From Prinia subflava (taxonomy: Eukaryota; Chordata; Aves; Passeriformes; Cisticolidae), in contig NC_086251.1 of the NCBI RefSeq assembly GCF_021018805.1, positions 15,109,098-15,173,097 of the forward strand: a DNA stretch of 64,000 nucleotides, in the 5' to 3' direction. Position 1 is the first letter of the stretch. Every line of letters begins with the position of its first letter. The notes beneath the pieces were generated by a model that was not told the DNA's origin, searched no databases, and saw nothing but the letters and a program-made list of their open reading frames with translations. This document shows positions 39,901 to 52,321 of the stretch, piece by piece. The translations under genes were made by a program, and so were the position numbers.

Positions 39901-40515
39901 CACAGTCTGCATGTGACATGCACTTTTCTGTTTAGAAATAAAGAGGTTGAAATTATTTTTATGGGTCCTCAAATCAGAAGATTTGCAGCACTTTATTGCC
40001 TTAAACACCTGTGGGCTGTGGCTGAATTTACACCCAAGCTGCTGCTGTACAGATGATGACATTTTAACACTTTGAGGCTCGTGTTGGGAGACAGGGTAGG
40101 ATTTAGAGCAATCTCTCCAAGTCTCGAGAAATATCAGGGAACAGGAATGCTATTCCTTTCTTTGAAGTGAATGCAACATTGATTTACTGGTACGTGGCCC
40201 ACACAGTTCCAAGTCAGTGCATAGCTAGTCAATATTTCTGCTGGCATCTTGAACTGGTTTAATCAATGGAAACATCTATTAATTTTATTCCATTTAATAT
40301 GCATTAGTGCATTAATTTCTTCATAAAAAACAACCCTGGCAAGTATTAAAAATAAATATCTTATTTAGGTCAAACTAAAGCCTTGCTTTTCAGTACTTTA
40401 ATCCCTTTAAATATTCTTTTGCCCTCTAACAAGCAAATGGAAACTGAAGTAGAATAAGAGATGTATGGAGGCAGAGGGGAGCAGAAACATGAACAAAGTC
40501 AACACCATAAGTCAG
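36915..40515 (-). other. SPTY2D1: Probable 3' UTR of SPTY2D1 (extent uncertain)
   Basis: AT-rich sequence after the SPTY2D1 stop codon with no other gene. Minus-strand AATAAA candidates are at 39992-39997, 37519-37524, 37331-37336 and 37044-37049. Vertebrate SPTY2D1 transcripts are known for a long 3' UTR, so one of the distal sites is plausible, but use cannot be read from sequence. Confidence 0.45.
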
Positions 40516-40612
40516 TTAACGTGTCCTCAGCTTCTTAGACTGTCTCTTGCGTTTCAGTTCTTCTTCTTCCCGTCTCAGTTCTTCCAAGTCTTCCTGAACA
40601 CCGAGTCTCAAG
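40516..40612 (-). CDS. SPTY2D1: SPTY2D1 coding exon 6 with stop codon
   Basis: SLRLGVQEDLEELRREEEEL, then a basic tail ending KKLRTR and TAA. Acceptor TTGGCAG. It matches the vertebrate C-terminus in kind and length. Confidence 0.95.
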
Positions 40613-43600
40613 CTGCCAAACAAGATTAAATCCTTTACACTGCTGCTCAGGACACTTGAGGCTTTACTTCTACACACCCAAAAAGCAATGCTAAAAGTAC
40701 TACATCTGATTTTAAGAACAATTTCATATCACATCTTCTATAACTATAGAATGAATGCAGCTTTAAGAAATCAAGATTTTTTAAAATCTTAAGATCAGAA
40801 TAAAATATTTCAAGGGAAAAAGATACTTAAAACTTGTATTAAAAAATAAAGATTGTATTAAAAAATTAATAAATACATAAGGTCTTTTTTCTCCCAAAAA
40901 CTGAGGGACACATCCATTGAAAAAGCAAAATTGAATTTAACTCGATGTTCTCGTCTCCACTTTCTTATGCTACATGTGTAGTTAAAAGTGAGTCAGGAAT
41001 TCCACTCTGCAAAATCTCATTTCAAGATGTCAACAGAGTTTGGTTAACAGAAATATCACTTTAAAATTCCATTTATTTCTCCTAACTCCACTTAACAGAC
41101 CATAGCTTTGCATGGGCTGCAGCTGTTCCTCAGGAGCCAGGAGGAATAAGGGCACTGACTATAACTCCAAAGATGAAAGTTTCTAATGCCAAGGCACCTT
41201 CTGAATAACCACATAAAAATTTCAGTAGAACAAAAGAATTTGGTGACTCCATGCATTCCAATATTTGCATTTCCCATAAAATACCCTTTATGGTTTTCAC
41301 AAAGCTTGTCCCATTACTCATTTAAAAACAAAGAACCAGTTTGACATAAGAATTGTGCAGGCCCAAAGGCCAAAACCAACATGAAAGTATCATCTTCATA
41401 ATTTAAATTAGTGACTATAAAAGCTTGTCAGTATACTTTTTATACTTCTATAAAATAGACACACGTGTACAGGTAAAAACAAATAAGATTTCCAGACCTC
41501 AAAGTAGTAGAATATTGTAATGCTTGGGACAAATTAAAGGATTTGTAATTTCAATTCAAATGTATAATTTGAAAAAGATTTTTGGAAATGAATTAGTTTT
41601 GTTTTTTATTGGTTCTTAACAAGCAAGGTTTGTGAAGGATGAGGACATATGACTTAATTAGTGTATCCACCACTGGCTGTATGAATTCCATCTTACACTT
41701 AAAAAAATGTAGAGCTTATTGGATATTTGTTAGCTTAGCCCTTTGACTTCAGCAACAAACAAACTTTGTAATTTGTATCCAAGTTCAAATCCATGCATAC
41801 CTCCTAGCTTCTTCTTTCTGTTGCTCTCTCCAGCTGCTCTCCATATAACGTAAGGCATAATCACTTTCATCTTTGTACCTGAAAATAAAATATCCATTTT
41901 TAGCACATTGAAGAACAGCTAATGAATTAATATCCTTTCTTAGGAAGAACAATTACTTGTTCTACTGCTTATTCCACAGTATCTTAAAATTGCTACTTTT
42001 CTTACCTTTTCCGGTCATAGCCAAATATTTCCCGAATATGTTTTGATATTTCTTCTTGAGGTTCCCCTTCATCTTCAATGAAGTCATCCATTTCAGAGTC
42101 ATATTCATCATCATCATCATCATCTTCTATTTGTCTCTTGTAACTAACAGGTGGTCTTGCAAGACCTAAATGACAGGAGAGAATAAAATTGTTAATTAAT
42201 AACATGAACATAATTTTAACAGTGCTTTTCCTTGCTATACCTTGGGCATAGCCATTTTCTGGGCTTCAGCATGGAAAACTTCTGCCTCAAGCTAACCAGC
42301 ACTTCTCAGAAATTCAGCAAGAGGAAATACTTCCTCTGAGTTGTGCTAGAGGAGATTAACTAGAAGAGATTATCAGTATCAGCAATGGCATCCTGAGGAA
42401 ACCACTCAGCAGATATCTGTTCTTTGTTCATGGCTTTCCAGGCACTACACTACCCTTCTTGCTTGCTCCTGATCAGAAATAAATTTTTAGAATGGCTTGT
42501 CAGTGATGAGATAAATCTGCCAAAACATTGAAATGTAAAACTTGTGAGTGATTTTTCATCTAGCCCTTCAAGCACCTGTTATTTAAGACACTACAAAGTT
42601 TTACAGACCAACTATTAAGCAATGCTGGAAGCAAATCCTTCAATCCTTTTCCTTCTAACAGCATTCATATGCCACTACCCATCACAGGCTGCTTAGTTTT
42701 CTTTCATGTGATACTTCACACCACCTGTATTTCAAAAATTACAAGCATAGGTAAAAATAAATAAAATAAATAAAAAGCCGCTATATTTAATTTTGTTTCA
42801 ATTATTAAACTGTTCTTATCTGAGTTTCACTTGGGTTTTTTCCAGTTCTTCTCTCCACTGGGGGACACAATGAGAGCAGCTGCGTGGTACTTAGTTGCCA
42901 GTTAAACCATAACAGTGAAAACATTCTTGGTTCTATAAATGCATACCTCGTGGATGAAGCACAGGTCTATGCCCTGGAAAAGGTCTCATTCCATTCATCT
43001 GTCCATTGCTAGGTCTTGTGACAAGGTTTTTAGAAGAAATGGTTTCTGACACGACAGTACACTTGGGTTTCACAGCTGTGCCCGGGCTGCTGCCTGGCCG
43101 CGCAGCTCCTGCGCTTGTGCTGATGCCTGGCCTCCCTGGCCCGGTGCCCAAGCTGCTGCCCGGCCGCTTGGCTCCTGTGCTTGGACTGATTCCTGGCCTT
43201 CCTGGTCCTGCTCCCAGGCTGCTGCCCGGTCGCCCTGGTCCCACGTTTGTGCTGCTGCCCGGCCTTCCCGGGCCGGTGCCCAAGGCGCCGCCCGGTCGCT
43301 TAAGTCCCCCGCCTGAGCTGCTGCCGGCTCGCCCCGGCCCCGTGCTTGAGCTGCCCGCGGGCCTTCCCGGCCCCACGCCTGAGCCACCTCCCGGCCGCCC
43401 AGGGCCTGTGGCCGAGCCGCCGCCGGGCCGCCCAGGGCCTGGGCTTACACCGCTTCCCGGCCTCCCGGGCCCCACGCCAGAACTGCTGCTTGGCCGCCCC
43501 GGTCCTGCACTTGCCCCACCCCCGGGATGTCCGGGCCCCCCCTTCCCTAAGCTGCTGCCAGATCGTTTTGCATTGGAGTTGAGTCCGGGTTGAAGGGCTG

Positions 43601-46600
43601 CAGGTTTTCCTGGTTTTGCATGGGCAGACTTTTTCAGGCTGGATTCTTTTGCAGATGGCAGTCTCTGAGCCCCGTTGGCTATGGGTTTTGAAGGTGGCAC
43701 GTGAGAGCTTGACCCAGACTTTCTGATACCATTGACAGGTAATTTATTATGACTGCTAGCAGCAGAGCTTTTTAAGGAACCATTTTGTGAGGTTTTTTCC
43801 ATTTGATCAAGTCTGGAAGAAGATGATGACCGTGGGTGTTTTTCAGTCAATGCTGGTGCTTTGGATTTCTTATCAATACCACCCATAGAAAGCGACAGAT
43901 TGCTTTTAGATGTGGAATGTTTATCTACTGAGCTTTTATTAAGTTTTGTGTTTACAGATGCTTTTTGAGAAGACAGTTTTTTTGAAGAACTGGATATCCC
44001 TGTAGGCTTAATCTCCTTCTCACTTTTCTTCTGCATTTCTACTTTTTTGTTTTTGCGTCCCAAAAACTCCCTCTCTCTCAATTCTTCTGCTGTTCTGGGC
44101 CTCTCTTCTACTTTCTTCACTGGTTTTATTTCTACTGGTTCATATTGTTTCTTTTCAGCAAGCCTCAAGAGCTCTGCAAAGTTCAGAGGTGCTGGTGCAC
44201 TTTTGGGAGGTGCCTTTGGTTTCACTGCAGCTTTGGATGGTTTCTCTTCATATTCTTCTTGCTCATGCTCAGAATCCATCTGACTGTATTCAAGTTGCTC
44301 AGTTTCATCCTCTGTTGCATACTCAGCCTCTGGGGCCTGAGCAACATTCTCACAAGCCCTCTTCTTTTTAGGCTTGTCTTCAACAGGAACGCCATTATAG
44401 CCATAAAAATTATCCTTTGTTCGTGAGGCCATAGCTCTTGCCTTTCTGTCATGTTTCAGTTCAATACGCCTCGCCAAGAGCTGCTCTTTCTTCCTTCTTT
44501 CTTCCAGTGCTGCAAGAAAACCAGGAGAAAGTTATGCCAAAGCACTACTTTTTATTTCAGTATCTTCCAAACTAACAAACCACTTAGGACAGCAACTTAA
44601 GGCTATCTGGCTAACAGACAAGAAAGTGACCCCAGGTCTGCCAACAGGACAGGCTAACCCACCTGTGTCAGCTGCTCCAGCAAAGGCAAGCAATGCAGTG
44701 AAATGCTCTGACAAAACCCACTAAGGAGTTTTGAGGGAAGCAGCTTTCCAGGATGCTATGAAAATTATGGAGAACCTTTGTATAAAGAGGTAGAGAAGTT
44801 ATGGGATCTCTGCATAGTGGAGGGAGTTCTGAGACTGAGCAAGAGAATCTTGAGGCTGTACAGAACTCACTACCAAATGTCTAAGGAAGTTGAGGAAGGG
44901 CAGGGAATAAGAGTATCGAGGGGATAAGAACTGGCAAATAGCTAAAGTGTGTGTGTGTAGAGGGATATAGGGGAGACACAGAAGCAGCTGAACACAGATA
45001 AGCAAGCAGCTGGTCATTACACAAGTCTGATAGGACACAGGGCTCTATCTCCACAGTCTGTCCTATATCCTTTCTGTTCTGCCTTAGCTGTTTTCTGCTT
45101 AAGTATGCTCTCCATCTTGTGTCTGTGATCTGCTGACAAGAGTCAGACTGAACCAGCTGGTGAACGAGACATCTAAATGCCAAATACTGGACAGACCAAG
45201 AGTGGGGGCTAAATACCAGAAAGATTCATAAAAAGTAGAAATTGCTAGACAACGGATTGGGCTACTCATGCTTTGGGTGCCTACATTCCTTGTCTGTGTT
45301 ACTCTACTGTCAAGGGCTGTGACAGCACAGAGGGTGCCAGCATGCCCCATGGGGAATTCATGCTTAAGTCTTGCTTTTGGCTGGACCTGGTAGCAGGGAT
45401 AAGGAACAGACTCATGACAGGCTCAGGAGAGAAGGAATAACCTGAGCCATCCAGTCCATCAGATTTGGTTACCTTTAACAGAACATTAACATCGGAAGCA
45501 ATGCAGTACTAGTTTACTGCATAGGCTATTTAAAGGAAATATAAAAGTGGAGAAACTGTGTCTCAGACTCTTTAAGATTCACTGTATTGATACACTAGAT
45601 GAAGACACAACAATGGCAACTCTTTCCATTTTTCACACAGATGAAGCTTTTGAAAGTTAAACTAACAAAAGTTGAGATAGTTTTTTGCTCTTCACCTTAA
45701 CTGCTTTCTCAATCTCCAGCCATAAATCTTAATGTAGCTAATTAATGTTTTAACTCCTTAGGAAAGCAAGCAAACATTCCCAGTCCTTACTTAGTTCTAG
45801 CTGTCCCTCAGCATCAGGTCTAAGCATAAATTCCAGAGACAGATGTGCAGCTGTGTTCGCAAGAACTTTGAATAAGATGACAAATACCAAAGAATAAATG
45901 AAAGCCTCCCATAGGAGACATTTTGTACTTTTACCTTTTTTTCTCTTTTCTTCTTCTTGCCGTCTGAGAAATGCTTGCACTGCTGCAGACTCTACACCCT
46001 TGACTTTGGGAACTTTTTTGGGAGGACCAACAGCCAAACTGTACCTTTTCTGCAAAGAACAAAGAAGTATGTCAGAAGAGCTAAGAAATGTAAAAATCAA
46101 TCTACAAAACTGAGGAGTTGAGTAACAGTCCTATGCTTAAGGACAGAGATGGTACAGAGTAAACAGTGAATTCCCACTGCAACTGAGGGCTGTGCTGGAT
46201 ACATTTGACTTACAGTTGTACTTTCAAAAGAGCAACCAGCTCTATCAGAATAAAGAGCAACCAGCCCCAAGTCCTTGGGAGAAACTTGCAAGCTAGAAAG
46301 TTCCTGGTCCAAGGGAGTAGAGGTGTCTTGAAAAATTTTTTGAAAGGTGGTTTCATAACCATCAGAAGAGTAAGATAACCAAAGTCCAGAACAAGATAAA
46401 ACTAAGACAAGTACATCAGTCTTGTCTATTCCATTGGCCAGCAGCCAGCTACTTCACCCTATAAATATTGCCACGAGGATGGGCCTGATCTGAGCTCTGC
46501 CTGAACTGCAGCTTAACTGGGTGTCAGGTGACCCCGTGAGCAGGGATGCCTCTCAGGGTGAGAAATTCCTGACCTGAAACTAAGAGATCCTTCCTTACCC

Positions 46601-49600
46601 AAGGTGGAAAGATTCCTTACTCACAACAGATCCTCAGTAGGTGACAGAGGATGTTGCATTATGAAACATTACTAATCCACCCACCCCGTATTATTACAAA
46701 CCCCCTATGCATAATTCCATTAGATATATACCATTGACCAAGCCTGAGACTAAGAATGGATCCAGCCACTCTAGACTCCAAATTGAGTTTAGGAAGCAAG
46801 GAGTCCACTCAGAAGCTTGTGACTCAACAGGACTGTGCTTCTTGGTCTCTGCATTGCCAGTCCCTGAGAATAGCTCTAAATTAACTCATAAATGAATGAA
46901 TTTGAACTCAACTTTCTTTTTTGCATGTTTCTTCCATTAATTAATAATATGATCCTTGCATTAAACCTTGTCAAACCACTCCTGAACTTTGTTAAACTCC
47001 ACTGAATTGTCAAATCATTATTTTATCTCAAAATATATTGCTGCCTATCTTTTGAGTGAGTTACATTCCACTCATCCACAACAGGGCCTCACTCAGCTTT
47101 TGGAAGGAAGGAACAGGAAACCAGAAGACAGGTAGGGAAACAAAATGAGTGAAATGCACTGAACTAATAAGGAACATAATGGCAGCACCATTAGTAATGG
47201 CATAAAAGTGTTTCAGTTCAGCCTGAGTCTTTGAGCGAGAGGAACCAAAAGCAAATTACAGCCCAAGCTGCCAGAGTCAATTCAATGGCAGACTGCGGGT
47301 TTACAGCTCATTTTCAGCTTGCTTGTAGACACTCATTTCAGTTTCAGGTTACCTAATTCATTAAAATAGATAAATCCACTCAAAAAATTAAATTACTCCA
47401 AAAGTTGGAATGGACTTCACCAGCATAATTAATAGGCTGATGTAAACCCAACAATACTGATTTTAGTTCCTGCTGGCAGTGACCTAAACACTAAACAGTT
47501 GTACATCAAGGAGTTAGTGATCCACACACCAATTGACCTGAAACTGGTTCAGGCCTGCACTCCACTTATCACCCGAGATCAGTGTGACCTCAGCACTGTG
47601 ACAGAATACACAGCCCCCACCTGGCACCTGGCAATTAGAGCACTTGCCCAAGGTCTAATTTGCCAGGAGAAGAGAAGGCTCCAGGGAGATCTTGTTGCAG
47701 CCTTTCAGTACTGAAAGGGAGCTTTGTAAGGAGACAGGGGCAATTTTTAGCAGAGACAGTAGCAATAGGACAATGGGTGCTTAATTTTAAACTAAAAGAG
47801 GGTAGATTCTGACTAGAAGTTGTTTGATGGGAGTGGTGAAACACTGGCTCAGATTGCCAAGACAGCCTATAGACTCCCCATCCCTGGAAACGTTCAAGGT
47901 CAGGTTGGACAGGACTGAGTGACCTGATCTGTTTAAAGATGTCCTTTAATGGCTCCTATTCTATGATTCTGTATCTCATTGTAGTCTGAAGTGAAGTTGC
48001 ATGCTTTCATATAACATCCTTTTCCTTGGCAGAGGAAATGATAAATTGTGCTATTAACTTCCCAGGACATCCTGCAAAAGCTCCAAAGACTGCAACACTG
48101 ATTACATGCACTACACACAAGATTTGCTCAGCTTGCTATGCCTCAAGGTCTGCCCAGTGCTGTTCAACCTGGAGTTCCAGCAACTGAACAGATGTAAAGT
48201 TATCTAAGCTACCCCCTTTTTTGTTTCTCTTATATCCAATAAATGTTACTTCAATCAAGGTTAAGTGCCCAAGTGCCTCTTACTGGGTCCTATAACAACC
48301 ACTTGCACTAATGTGCTGCTACACCTGTTCAGACACTGCCTTCCACAAATGTACCAGGCAGTGCCTAAAATGGGAAAAAAGAGAAAATATTTTGAACCTC
48401 TTCCCACAAACGAAGTACAGAATTGAAAACAAAGCAACGAGAAAGAGAGAGATGGTTGCAAATGTAAATACAATAGTATTTAAATTAACCCAAAAGTATT
48501 TAAATTAAACCCAAAGCAGGAGAGCAGAATACATTTAGGAACCAAAGAAACCCAAACCTGAGGTTTGAGAGGGTGAGTTTTCTGTTTAATTCAGAGGTAA
48601 ACCAATAGATTAAAATCTAAAACAAGATCTCCTACATGAGACATTAAGATTCTCACCAAATAAAAGATGTGAAAAAAAGACCCAAATAAAAAAAGTATCA
48701 CTACAGAGCCACACAAGCATTTCTATAAATATCTTTCTGTCCTCATAAAGCCCTATGAAACTTAACTAATCAGAATAAAATATCTGGTAAGGAAACCTAC
48801 ATCCAAATGTTTTAGAAGCAATAATCAGGCAGGCTGGCAGCATAACTCCCTATAAATGTCAATATCACACAATGGAAGCCTTCATTCTCGTTTCTGATTC
48901 ATTGATCAGCAGCACATGAATAGATCCTTGGATTACTTTAATTACTAACATGCAAACCCAGAAAATTAGCTTGAATATACACACACTGAGAAGCAAGGTT
49001 TGGAGGCTCATTTCTGAACTGCATCCAAAAGTGGCTCCAAGAAGGGCAGCCACTTGTAGTCTCCTTGAGCAGTTTCTGAAATGATCACAGCAGAATTACA
49101 TAGGTGCACCATCCACATACATTGCATATAAAAAAGCTGCCATGTCACCTCATCACATTAAAGACCTACTGCAGCCAAGCTCATTTACTGAGCTTCACCT
49201 CTCTGCAAGGAAGGTCACCACAACCTGAGAACCGATTTTCTTGTTTGCACCAAAAGCGTTCCAGGACCTGACTGCTCAGGAACCTGAACCGCGATGCAGC
49301 ATTGCCTCGCAGCCTTTGCTCAAACTTGGCCATGGCCCTGTGTCCCAAAGGAATCTGGTTTGCTCCATCTGAACTGGAACAGACAGAGAGGCAAGGCAAT
49401 CCACACATTATCAGTCAAAGTCCTGTCAGAAACAGGTTGAGGCAAATTAGTACCTTGGAAATTATTTGTTGTACTTTGTAGTATACTCGTCTTACTATAA
49501 TGTCTATGCAAATTATCTTACAAAGTTAAACACATCATGTTGGCCATTGGTAACCTGATTTGGCAAAGCTTCACTTAATTACTGCATTTCAACTGTATCC

Positions 49601-52270
49601 TCAGTTTTGTTAAAAATAAGACGCTTGACACGGCCAATATATCAAGCAGCAATTTAATAATTAATTAATTAACATGGTAAAGTGTGAGCAAAGAGGCAGC
49701 GCTGGGTACAGTGGTAGGGGTTTTCCCTTCCAACTGCACACCCATTGCTGGATTTGATGGTATTTTATACATATTCATAAGCTTTCTCAGCAGTTTCCAT
49801 TTCTAGTTTTAACGTCACAATTCAATACCTAACAGCCATAAATCTATAGATTGTCTTGTATAATTCTATAGACCATTGTGATCTATTCTGATATTTCAAT
49901 ACTCCAGGATGTACTTCCAGGATATGTTTTTCCAGGTGGTGGGATCTGGCTTCCAGATGTGGGGTCCCCATCTCTATTTTCAAGTCCATCAATCTCCAAT
50001 GCTGATGTCCAGTTTCCCTCTCCAGGAGCCATAAATCAGTGAGCTGAAGTCATATCTTCATGTCCAGGATGTTTTCCCACCTTGTGTGAGGCCTGAGCCC
50101 CCTCCTTATTTCCTTCTTTTGTCTAAAAAAACCTTTTTGCACTCTAAAACTACAGTTTAAAATTCTTTAATACAAAGCAAGCTTCTAAAGTTATAATTAA
50201 AGGACACTTATTGCAGAATAGCTTGAGACTTATAATAGATAATTGCAAGCAAAAGATTTATTCAAAAACTTCCTTCCATGCTTTCTTCAGCTGTTTATTA
50301 GAACTCATCTTTATAACTGTCCCATGGCTGTGTTCCATCACTATGATTACACAGATTTTCTTCATTTCCCTGACACGAAACATAACTTTGTATTTCACAG
50401 TTTCAAGAGTTGTTTTAAAAACTGTGTATGACTCAAGCATCTTTTCCAACCTAAATTGTTTTGTGCCTAAGGAGCACCTTTGAAAACTGCTAAAGGGCAG
50501 AGACAAATGTAGATTGATCTATTCTGTTGGGAAACCTTATAAAGAATTAAAATGATGGGGAAGCAGTTTTCAGGCTTTGTTTTGCTGCACTGTGACCAAC
50601 AGCTCTATCCAGGAGCAGGTTTGTAAAGCAGCTTGACAGACAAGCTCTTTTCTGACTGCCACTAACATGAGAAATCATGCAAAATTTAAATTAAAGCTTC
50701 CTATCAGTAGCATTTCTTAATACTAACTGAAAACACAGCAAAACAATTAATAAATGAATACCCATTTTTGTACTATTGCTGATACAAGTTTTTGTTCACC
50801 TTCTTTCAGTAACAGCATAAAACAACCTGCTGAAGTGTAGCCTTTTTAAAAGCACTGAACCATACACATGTTCTGCGAACACTGATAAAGTGTTTTATAC
50901 ATGATGTAAATGAATATGCATCAGACTGCAGGTAAAGCAGGCAAAATAAGCCAGCACAAGTCACTACACCATCCAAACATCAGCTGCACTATTCTGGCTT
51001 TTAATAACCATTGCTAAGTTGGTTAAATCAACAGAGGAATAGAAATGTTTAGCCTTTAGGACAGAGCAGGTCAAGCTGTTCCCAGAGCACTGCACTATTC
51101 CAGCTGTAAACAGTGATTATTTGCTCTGAAGTCACTGACTTCCTTCAAAACGTGGCCCGTGATCCTGAAAGAGTTGTAGCTACTTTGATGTCAGCATTCA
51201 AGTACCAAATCTTGGACTGTAAAACAGAATTTATAAAATAATTGTAAACTTTTTGGTACCCAAATGAAGCCCGAAGGGGCCTAGACCAACACCAGCACCA
51301 GACAGAAAGCAGAATTGCCTTTATCAATGGTCAATATTTATACAGGTGGCAATGCAAGATCAACGCAAGTGATCAATTCTGTCCAACTCGACTCTCGAGT
51401 AGGGCACCTGTGCAGCTCAGTTAGTGCAATGGGCTTGCACACACAGTGCAAGGACAAATCCCCCTTGTGTTATCCACTACAGGCAACCTGCAGGGGCTCT
51501 CACAGGCTGGGGAGAATCTTTTATTTGCTCCATGTTATAACACTTGGCCTGTTCTGCCTTATCCTTATCATTTGCCAAGACATGCAACCTTCTCCAATGG
51601 GAAGACCTTGTTTCCTTTTCCAAGAATTTTAAATATTCGTCAGGGTATAACTTTCTGAGAGCATCAGGAATGGTTCTTCCACCACACAGATCCTTGTTGG
51701 TGTCACTCCTCCGGCAGTGCCGGTCCCTCAGAAGGCAGCTTTCCACACTGTAATAGCCATTTGTGTTCGCTGCCCGGGGCCTCTGCCCTTCATCCCCAGT
51801 CGGTATTTCCAAAGCGTCTGCTGCAGATTCACCACGGGGGTGCCAGCAGCTGACTCTGCAGGGAGACTGTCTCAGAACACACACACCATGATTTCTCAAC
51901 TGCTGCTTTCAATTTCTCGTGGTCACAAAGTAAATAGTAGGTAACAAGCATGTTTAAATTTGTTTCACTTCAGGTTCCAACAGCTTCTACCAAGAGAAAG
52001 ATAAAAGGCTCAGCTTATCAGCTCACACTACTGTCCTCTCCCAAAACCGATTCAACAGGTTCATACATTTCACTCCCAAAAAAGCAAAGATGATTTTCTT
52101 CCAATTTTGCAACTGCTGCCACAACACCCAAGCAGAACCCTTAGCTGGAAAAAATGCAGAGATTCCTTCTATTAAAAGTTGCTCTACACAGGGAAAAAAA
52201 AAAAAAGAACACATACTTTATGTTTTCCTTTCTGTAGTGGTATTGTGGTCCTCATTTTCATCTGCTTTTG

Positions 52271-52321
<51 letters not shown>

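Noticed and set aside
43006..43593. 195-codon plus-strand open frame rich in Pro, Gly and Leu
   Set aside because: It is the exact antisense shadow of the SPTY2D1 tandem repeat; the 33-bp period and GC richness keep the frame open.
50258..50506. Open frame in LTR copy A with a similar one at 58,562-58,762 in copy B
   Set aside because: The shared part is inside the LTR U3. Nearly all differences between the copies change the amino acid and the frames end at different points, so there is no sign of selection for a protein. No viral gene is claimed.
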